Origin: Diphasiastrum complanatum
Taxonomy: Eukaryota > Streptophyta > Lycopodiopsida > Lycopodiales > Lycopodiaceae
Length of the DNA: 64,000 bases
Direction of reading: 5' to 3'
NCBI GenBank assembly: GCA_029204225.1
Contig: CM055092.1
Span: 100,840,433 to 100,904,432, forward strand
Part shown: positions 57,700-64,000 of the stretch, piece by piece
How positions within the stretch are numbered: position 1 is the first letter of the stretch
Layout of the letters: each line of letters starts with the position of its first letter
The notes under the pieces: model-generated
What the model was told of the DNA's origin: nothing
Database searches by the model: none
What the model saw: only the letters and a program-made list of their open reading frames with translations
Program-made: the position numbers and the translations under genes

Positions 57700-59720
57700 G
57701 ATCGGGCATGTCCTGGCAAAGTTATATGGTACTATTCTTCAGTCGGTTGTGAGCTCAGAGGCGGAGACTAGGAGACTACATGCTATGGGTCAGGCAGATT
57801 TTCGAGCCCATTACTCTACGACAGATCACATCTTCACATTGCGGGCCTTGATTGAGGAAGCTAAGCACAGGAGACAGAGGGTTTACTGTTGTTTTGTGGA
57901 CTTCAGGAAAGCCTTTGATTCTGTTCCTCGCTCAATGCCAGAGACTCCGCGACCTCGGCTTCTCCACGGACATCATTCTTGCTGTGATGGCACTTTATGA
58001 GCGTGTTCTGGGATGTTTCCGACACAGTAATGGCATATCTGATCACATTCGGAGCACTATTGGGGTGAAGCAGGGTTGCTCCCCTCACCAGTCCTCTTTG
58101 GCTTGTATATTGATGAGTTGGAGAGAGTCATTACACAGTGTGGTGGGGGGGTTGCAGGCTTGGGGACATCTTGATCGCTATTCTCCTTTATGCTGATGAT
58201 GTGGTATTGGTCTCACCTACCAGAGAGGGTCTACAGCGACAGTTGGATTGTTTACATGAGTTTTGCACTAGATGGGGCCTAGGAGTGAACATTGGGAAGA
58301 CTAAGATTATGGTCTTCAACACTTCTCGAGCATTCATGCAGCGACAGGAGCTTACTTTGGGTGGACAAGTTCTAGAGGTGGTCCCTTCCTACACATACCT
58401 GGGGATCCCTTTCTCAGGTCCTACTTTTGGCATGAGACAGGCCGATACCACTCGACTGCGGAAGGGACATGCCTCCCTTGTTCAGCTAGAGAGATTTTGT
58501 TTTCGAAAGTCCATCCAGGATGCTCGCAATAAGTGTCGCCTTTTTGATACCATTGTCACCCCCACGGCTCTATATGCGGCAGAGGCATGGTGTGCAGGTC
58601 TTCCCTCTTCACACTGGGCTAGTCTCTCACGACTACAGACCACTATGCTAGCTCGGTTGATCCGTGCGAAGCCTTCGGTTCCACATGAGATTATTTTGGC
58701 CGAGTTTGCAGTTCCACCTATCCAGATCGAGGCAGCTCTTCTCACAGAGCTTCCCTTAGGCACCCACCAGTATTCGCGCGTATTTAGAGCGAACTTGGTA
58801 TAACCAGATAGGGGTTAAGCCAGCTTTCTACCGGACACATTTCTTGGAGTTGGATGCATCTGGGACCCCGGTTATGCCACACTACTTGGAGTCGGGACTA
58901 TCACATTGCCTCGGATTCACATTGGGACAGCTCAGGGTGTCTTCTCATCAGTTAGCTATTGAGACAGGGAGGTTCCATGGTATTCCCAGAGGAGCGGATT
59001 TGCCAGTTATGCTCTCTAGGTGAGGTGGAGTCTGAGGAGCACTTTATCTTCAGATGCCCAGTATACTATGAGATCAGAGGGCAATATCATTGCCTATTTC
59101 GAGACATGCCTACCACTCTACGCTCCCTCATAGCCTATGAGGACCCACGATGTGTCGCTCTGTTGGTACGCGAGATGTCCATATTACGGAGAGATTTATA
59201 CGGGACACCCCAACATTCTACTTCACAGTCACAACCACTGATTACTTCATTCTTCACTAGGCGGATATCGCGTGATTTAGTGCACAAGGATGATGATTCT
59301 GACAACGACGCAGATGATAGCAGCTCACATGCTCATAGAGATCAGAGACAGTGTACCCCCTACCATCCCTCTACTACCAGGATCACCAGACACTCTACAC
59401 AGAGACATACTATTACACATGCTCATGCTCACAGACGATGCCGACAGACTCCAGTGCTCTCTCATGCTGCGGCTCGCATTACATCTTTTTACAGCAGCAG
59501 GAACATCATAGCATCATAGCCTTGACATCATGACACCTATAGATGATTATTATGCGCACACACCCTCGCATACGTGTCTATTTTAGTTCTAGTTTGTACT
59601 AGATGTTTTCTTTATTACAGTTTTGGAGACGTTTTACACGCTCCCATGGTTACCACATACTTGACATGTACTTCATTAGTCTTATATGCCTTTTGGCATG
59701 GAAAAGACATTAATAAAGCT
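57698..59720 (+). pseudogene. LINE-1B, reverse transcriptase to 3' end
   Basis: A 5'-truncated LINE ORF2 that would nick DNA and copy its own RNA at the target. RT starts at ILQSVVSSEAETRR with the catalytic CCFVDFRKAFDSV (about 57890). A frameshift near 57930 leads to LRDLGFSTDIILAVMALYERV, given as location, then GVKQGC (about 58065). Another frameshift near 58090 is followed by the catalytic L-Y-A-D-D at 58189. The thumb and C-terminal region run open to 58803. After a stop the C-terminal zinc finger ICQLCSLGEVESEEHFIFRC lies at about 58995. The tail (Asp-rich, His-rich) ends at 59519. The 3' UTR ends in a CTTT/CT tract. Endonuclease and ORF1 are absent. Confidence 0.92.
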
Positions 59721-59754
59721 TTCTTCTTTCTTTCTTTCTCTCTCTCTCTCTCTT
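59721..59754. repeat. CTTT/CT tail of LINE-1B
   Basis: TTCTTTCTTTCTTT followed by CT repeats directly after AATAAAGCTTTC, at the same point as the (CT)n of LINE-1A. Confidence 0.9.
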
Positions 59755-59756
59755 TG

Positions 59757-59889
59757 CAACTTTGAGGCCTGATCAGACAGAGCCTGTAGCATTTGTTGTT
59801 GCCTTGCCACTACTTGAGAGAGCATCCGGCGTAACTGTTGCCGAAGGCTTGTTAAGGCGTTCCAGCAACCCAAAGCCTGCAGATCATCT
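59757..59889 (-). pseudogene. Coiled-coil coding piece, possibly the same host exon
   Basis: The minus-strand frame reads DDLQALGCWNALTSLRQQL, then RRMLSQVVARQQQMLQAL and SDQASKLQ, about 44 residues with strong helical, Gln/Leu-rich heptads. It is bounded by a copia LTR on one side (59890) and by the LINE tail on the other. The strand, the coiled-coil nature and the position on the far side of the LINE-hAT-gypsy nest match the coiled-coil exon at 42677-42820. It is therefore my candidate for the upstream part of that exon. The two LINE flanks share only GGCCTGA, so a clean target duplication is not proven. Confidence 0.4.
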
Positions 59890-60339
59890 TGTCAGAAATT
59901 GTCATACAAATTCTAGATGGAGATACTGGTCCTACTAGCACTCACACAAACCAAGCATAGAGATTAAAGAGAATTTAGATTATAGAAGAATTGAGCAAAG
60001 CTCTAAAACACTGGAATGATTTTGTGGTGGGGCGCCAGCCTACCTATATAGTTTCTCTAATCTATGTGAAAAGCTAAAATCCTAAATCAAATAGTAAAAG
60101 AACAGCAGCTAATTGCTAAAATTACTACATATATTGAGTAAAGACCCAAGATGTATTTCTAAGTAATAAAACAAGTCCTAATCTAGTAGTAGTGCGCCCA
60201 CCTACATGCATAAGCAATAAAAACCAAATTTACTATAAATAGTAATGACCCCTATAAAACAACTTATTAAAAATAGTAATGGCCCCTATATTAGCACGTA
60301 GGCATGGGCATACACACACTAAGGGGTATCAAATTAACA
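59890..60339 (-). repeat. 3' LTR of copia C8 (450 bp)
   Basis: On the minus strand it starts TGTTAATTTG at 60339, right after the PPT, and ends TTTCTGACA at 59890. A TATA-like CTATATAGG lies at about 60050. Its last about 75 bp match the truncated 5' LTR at 63543-63619. Confidence 0.88.
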
Positions 60340-60347
60340 TTCCCCCT
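60340..60347 (-). promoter_or_regulatory. Polypurine tract of C8
   Basis: On the minus strand AGGGGGAA directly precedes TGTTAATT. Confidence 0.8.
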
Positions 60348-61735
60348 GAATGTTTACTTTGTTATCGATTACTCCTAGAAGTTCTCTAAACTTCTGAAAT
60401 TTTTCTTTGCCAAGTCCTTTGGTAAAGATATTTGTAACTTGCTCTTCCGTAGGACAATAGATAAGCCACTTCAGCACTCTGAATCTTCTCTCTGATGAAG
60501 TGTTGTTGTACTTCAATGTGCTTTGTCCTGCCATGAAAAACTGGATTTTCGCCAATTTAATACAACTTTGATTGTCGCACTGAAGTACAGTAGGCGTATT
60601 TTGTACCACATGTAGATCATGTAGAATCCTTATTGCTTCACTTGCTGCACTTGTAGTCGCCCGGTATTCTTGCCCTGTAGATGATAATGCAATAGTATGT
60701 TGCTTCTTTGAAACTCCAAGATAGCACTAGAACCAAGACTAAAAATAAAACCTATAGTAGATCTTCGGTCTTCCGCATCTCCAGCCCAGTCAGCATCCTC
60801 ATATCCCTATAACTTCAAATCATCCTGTGTCTCCATAAGAAATACCAAACCTCAATGTACCCTGGATATATTTGAGTATCCGCTTAGCAGCTCTCCAATG
60901 AATCTGCTTAGGCTTAGCCATAAACTGACTAACCATACTCACAGCATAAGCAATATTTGGTCTCATAGTAGTTAGATAGATTAAGCTTCCAACAAGCTTT
61001 CTATATAACGTCTCATCTACATCCCGATCCTCCTCAGCTTTAGTAAGCTTACATCCACTATCATATGGTGTAGAAATAGGCTTGCACTATGACATATTGA
61101 ACTTTTCAAAAATTTCATGAGCATACTTAGATTGAGAAATAATAGCCCCTGTGCTACTGTCCATACCTCAATCCCAAGAAAATATTGTAGTGAACAAACA
61201 TCTTTCATGTCAAACTCCGATGAGAGATCTTTCTTGATACCTTGAATCACACCATGGTCTGATCCTGTAATAACAAGGTCATCCACATACATCACTACAA
61301 TCACAATATGACCATCCCTGATGAAAACATAAAGTGTATGCTCCAAACTACTCCTTTGAAAGCCAAGCTAATCAAAGTATGTGTCAATCCTCGTGTACCA
61401 CGCTCTGGGCACCTACTTAAGTCCATATAGTGCCTTGTCCAACTTGCAAACCTTGTCTTCCCGTTCTGCTACTCTGGCTGCTCCATGTAGACTTCCTCCT
61501 CTAGAAATCCATTCAAGAATGCACTCTTCACATCCGTTTCTTGAATATCCCATCCAAACTGAGCTGCCAATGATAAAACCGTCCTGATAGTAGTAGACTT
61601 AGCTATTGGTGCAAAAGTTTCTTCATAGTCAATCCCTTCCTGTTGAACATAACCTTTTGACACCAATCTTGCCTTATGTTTATCTATAGAACCATCTGAT
61701 TTGTACTTAGTTTTATAGACCCACTTGCATCCAAT
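60348..61735 (-). pseudogene. Copia C8 reverse transcriptase and RNase H
   Basis: Minus-strand pol of the same family as C1. RT starts near 61735 ([14 protein letters not shown]) and is open from 61666 ([37 protein letters not shown], given as locations). It changes frame near 61460 and is open again at 61346-61017 with catalytic MYVDDLVITG at about 61280. The connection region (61015-60880, KRILKYIQG-like) has frameshifts. RNase H ends at 60609-60334 with LQCDNQSCIKLAK (catalytic Asp), a Met instead of His in the usual H-G-R-T-K-H block, and frame slips. The stop is followed by the PPT. No intact product is possible. Confidence 0.88.
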
Positions 61736-61741
61736 GGCCTT

Positions 61742-62160
61742 TTAACCTGTAGGTAACCGAACAAGTCTCCAAGTCTTGTTCTTCATGATTGAGTCATACT
61801 CCTCATCCATAGCTTTCCTCCAAATGTCCTCTTTTTCAGCCTCTCTGAAAGTAGATGGATCCTTGGTTTCCAATACTGATACTGAGAGTAAGTTTTTCTT
61901 GATTCCTGGTGCATAAAGCACATCCTTTATGTCTCCAATCTTCCCTGAAGATAGTTGAACCTGTACTTTTCCAACTCCTTTTATATTATATGTGTAGTTA
62001 TTTCCCAACTTCACATTTGACCCATCATCTTATGTTTGAAAATTAGATAGCCACTCCCCTCTAGGTGTCATATGCTTCGAAGCTCCTGAATCAATAAACC
62101 AATAGTCTTCTTCCTTCGAGAAGCCACCACCAGAAAATGTCGATGCCGGAAAACAACTCA
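61742..62160 (-). pseudogene. C8 protease region fused to RT, integrase deleted
   Basis: The minus-strand frame (62014-61742, 90 codons) runs from the pre-integrase linker (KLGNNYTYNIKGVG, LYAPGIKKNLLSVS) straight into the RT leader (LETKDPSTFREAEKED). The integrase domain of more than 350 residues found in C1 is absent, and the fusion keeps the frame. Upstream, near 62090, the protease reads F-I-D-S-G-A-S-K-H-M-T-P, with the active site intact. The junction at about 61878 has no obvious repeat. Such a copy could be copied but would need integrase from another element. Confidence 0.8.
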
Positions 62161-62890
62161 TAGTCTTCAAGATCCAAAGCACTTAAATTTGCACTAGATG
62201 CTTCTTCTTCTTCAACAAAATTCTCATCCTACTTCTTCTTGAACTTGCCATCACTCCTTTGCATAATGCCCTGATTTTCCACAAACAAAGCAGTTTCCAC
62301 AATATTCTGTAGTCTCATTTCTTCCTGTAGTAATATGGCATTCAGCTCATCGAAAGAAGGCCTTGTCTCTCTTAATGATAGCATCATTACAAAGTCTAAA
62401 AGCCAAAGGTAGATTATTTTACAATCGATACCAACGCTGAATCTTGAACACTTTCTCCAACTGCAATAAGCTGTCCTCTCAAATCTTTCACCCGAGTAAA
62501 GTAGTCCATTACCGATTCACCTGTACCCGTCTTCAATGTGTGTAGCTTATTAGTCAAAAACAAGATTCGTAAATGATTTACTGTCTCATACAAGTTCTTC
62601 AGTATATCCCAAGTCTCCTTAGGTCCAGCAACATCTCTGATATGAAGTATGATCATATCTCTAATTGACAAGTTTATGATATGATAAGCTTTTCTACTAC
62701 GTCTCTGATACTCCCGCATCTCCCTATCAGTGTTAGGAGGTATCTCGACACCTGTGACAATCTCCCAATATTCTCGATCCTGGAGAATATTTGGCATCTT
62801 GAACTTCCATATTCTGTAGTTTGTTCCATCTAGCTTGCTAGATTCCGGCAACACAACATTGTTCAACCTTGCCATTATACTGATATTCAT
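62161..62890 (-). pseudogene. C8 gag
   Basis: The start region reads MARLNNVVLPESS (Met at about 62872), then LDGTNYRIWKFKM, AGPKETWDILKNLYET and LRILFLTNKLHTLKTG: a UBN2-type copia gag. A stop near 62413 and frameshifts follow; FNELNAILLQEE-like and zinc-knuckle remnants (AETALFVENQGIM frame) are recognisable to about 62270. An upstream in-frame ATG at 62890 also exists; the 62872 start aligns with C1. It matches C1 (3739) at the N-terminus but lacks C1's gag deletion. Confidence 0.85.
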
Positions 62891-63530
62891 AGCCTAATTT
62901 TTCAGCAATCAGTTTCTTTTCAAATTTAATCAAGATTTCCCTCAAAAATCAGTAGTCAAAAACCCTACAAAAATACTGAAATAGCGGTGATCCAGTCTAT
63001 TTCTGACACAGCAGTGTTCTGATCTGTTTCTCTCAGCAACCTGCCTGTTTCCAGCGCAACAGCCTGTCAGCGATCTGCCTATTTTTTATCTATTTCTGCA
63101 GAAGATAAACTGATATGTATCTTTGTGATCTGCAGACAGCAATAAATTGAATCTAATATCTGATCTGATCTACGGACCCAAGTCTGATTTTCAGAGATGA
63201 AATTAGATTTGTAGATAGGGATTGGGTCTGATCCTGTAATCAGCGAACAAGATCACGATTCAGGCAGCGAACAACTGCAATTTGCGACCTCCAGCAGCAA
63301 CAAAGTATTCTGCAAACAACAATCAGCTTCCAGCGAACAGTAGACAGTTGTCAGCTTTGATTCCAACAGCAGTTCAGATTTGCTTTCTACTCAGCGATCC
63401 AACAAGTTTGATTCCAGCAAACTGATCTCCCAACAGGTCTGATTTCCTAACAGCAGTCAACGATCTGTTCCTCCAAACTTCTTCTTGCAAACCTGCAAAA
63501 TCAAACTCTCTTTCTCTGACCAAAAAGCCT
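62891..63530 (-). other. Leader of copia C8
   Basis: About 640 bp rich in CAGCAA/GATCTG words, matching the leader of C1. No coding frame. Confidence 0.7.
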
Positions 63531-63542
63531 GCTCTGATACCA
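63531..63542 (-). promoter_or_regulatory. Primer-binding site of C8
   Basis: On the minus strand TGGTATCAGAGC, exact initiator tRNA-Met complement, directly after an LTR end TTTTGACA. Confidence 0.92.
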
Positions 63543-63619
63543 TGTCAAAATTTGTCATACAAATTCTAGGAGTTACTATTCTACTAGCACTCACACAAAC
63601 CAAGCATAGAGATTAAAGA
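63543..63619 (-). repeat. 5' LTR of C8, cut after 77 bp
   Basis: Matches 59890-59967 (TTGTCATACAAATTCTAG and the phrase ACTCACACAAACCAAGC). Homology stops at 63619 where a GC-rich TGTTAGAG sequence begins. Confidence 0.85.
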
Positions 63620-64000
63620 TGTTAGAGTCCAGTTACGACTCTATCATGACCTCGGCACGGCCGGTTACCAAAGGGCCCGAGGCTTAGTGTTGGCAAGGGT
63701 CGGTGACCGACGAGGACATCTGTCCCAAGTTGTGGGACCAGTGCATCACGAGCGGTGACCCGGTGTGGCCGCCTGACAAGCTGTCAGAGATGCGGTCTGT
63801 CTTGACCGTCGGGACCCCCTAGCTGTCAGTGACGAGATGCTAGCCAACAAGTAGTCGGGGTGTGACCAAAAGGGTCACAAGTCTTTGGCAGGGCAAGGGG
63901 GGTGGTACCCTATGAGTCACTCAGTATTCACAGGTCACAGGGGCCAGGCATGCCAAGTGGACTGATCACCCACAGGTGGATGCCATGTGCCAGTTGACAG
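63620..64000. repeat. LTR-like GC-rich sequence, runs off the window
   Basis: It begins TGTTAGAGTCC and contains a near-palindrome (GAGTCCAGTTACGACTC), much like the TGTTACGAGCTCGTAAC start of the small gypsy LTR. GC content is clearly higher than in the neighbouring copia. It interrupts a copia LTR, so it is probably the LTR of another gypsy element; its other end is outside the window. Confidence 0.45.

Overview
This window is nuclear DNA of a land plant and consists almost entirely of transposable elements, most of them broken and several nested in one another. The plant call rests on plant-type Ty1/copia polyproteins with primer-binding sites of the TGGTATCAGAG type, Ty3/gypsy elements with chromodomains, a plant hAT transposon with a spliced transposase gene, and long GA/CT microsatellites. 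Many decayed copies of several families point to a large, repeat-rich genome (a fern, lycophyte or gymnosperm would fit), but the species cannot be read from the sequence. I see no rRNA, tRNA, CRISPR array or prokaryote-like operon.

Layout. 0-7 kb: a 566-bp hAT-type MITE (474-1039), then a decayed plus-strand copia (3.2-6.8 kb). 7.7-11 kb: a gag-only copia derivative between LTR sequences. 11.4-14.7 kb, minus strand: a small ORF with Cys/His residues, then an LTR and polypurine tract behind a broken Pro-rich, coiled-coil ORF. 14.6-17.3 kb: copia RT-RNase H and 3' LTR; part of it recurs inverted at 22.9-24.4 kb. 18.7-21.4 kb: copia LTR, PBS and protease-integrase, then a gypsy protease relic. 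21.7-22.9 kb: a T/G-rich, A-poor tract. 24.4-32.5 kb: a gypsy RT relic, then the most complete copia, split by a 1.9-kb copied segment. 33-36.5 kb: two minus-strand copia relics.

40.6-59.9 kb is the most informative part. Minus-strand exon-like pieces of a coiled-coil protein (last exon 40.6-40.9 kb; further pieces at 41-42.8 kb and perhaps 59.8 kb) flank a 5'-truncated LINE. An almost complete 5.6-kb hAT transposon (42886-48470; 8-bp target duplication CCTTCCAC) and a 7.7-kb chromodomain gypsy element (49127-56864; 5-bp duplication TCTTC) are inserted in that LINE. The gypsy element in turn carries a smaller gypsy derivative (54746-56174; 5-bp duplication CTAGT) inside its chromodomain. A second LINE follows (57.7-59.75 kb), then a minus-strand copia (59.9-63.6 kb) whose 5' LTR is cut by another GC-rich LTR-like sequence reaching the window end.

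How it fits together: the elements supply gag, protease, integrase, RT, RNase H and transposase domains, but I found no intact autonomous copy. The nesting gives a relative order of insertion: LINE, then hAT and gypsy, then the small gypsy inside gypsy. The 1.9-kb patch at 27.7 kb was copied after the LINE and hAT insertions because it carries both junctions. No new defence or metabolic system was found; the novelty is in the structures of the repeats and in the disrupted minus-strand host gene.
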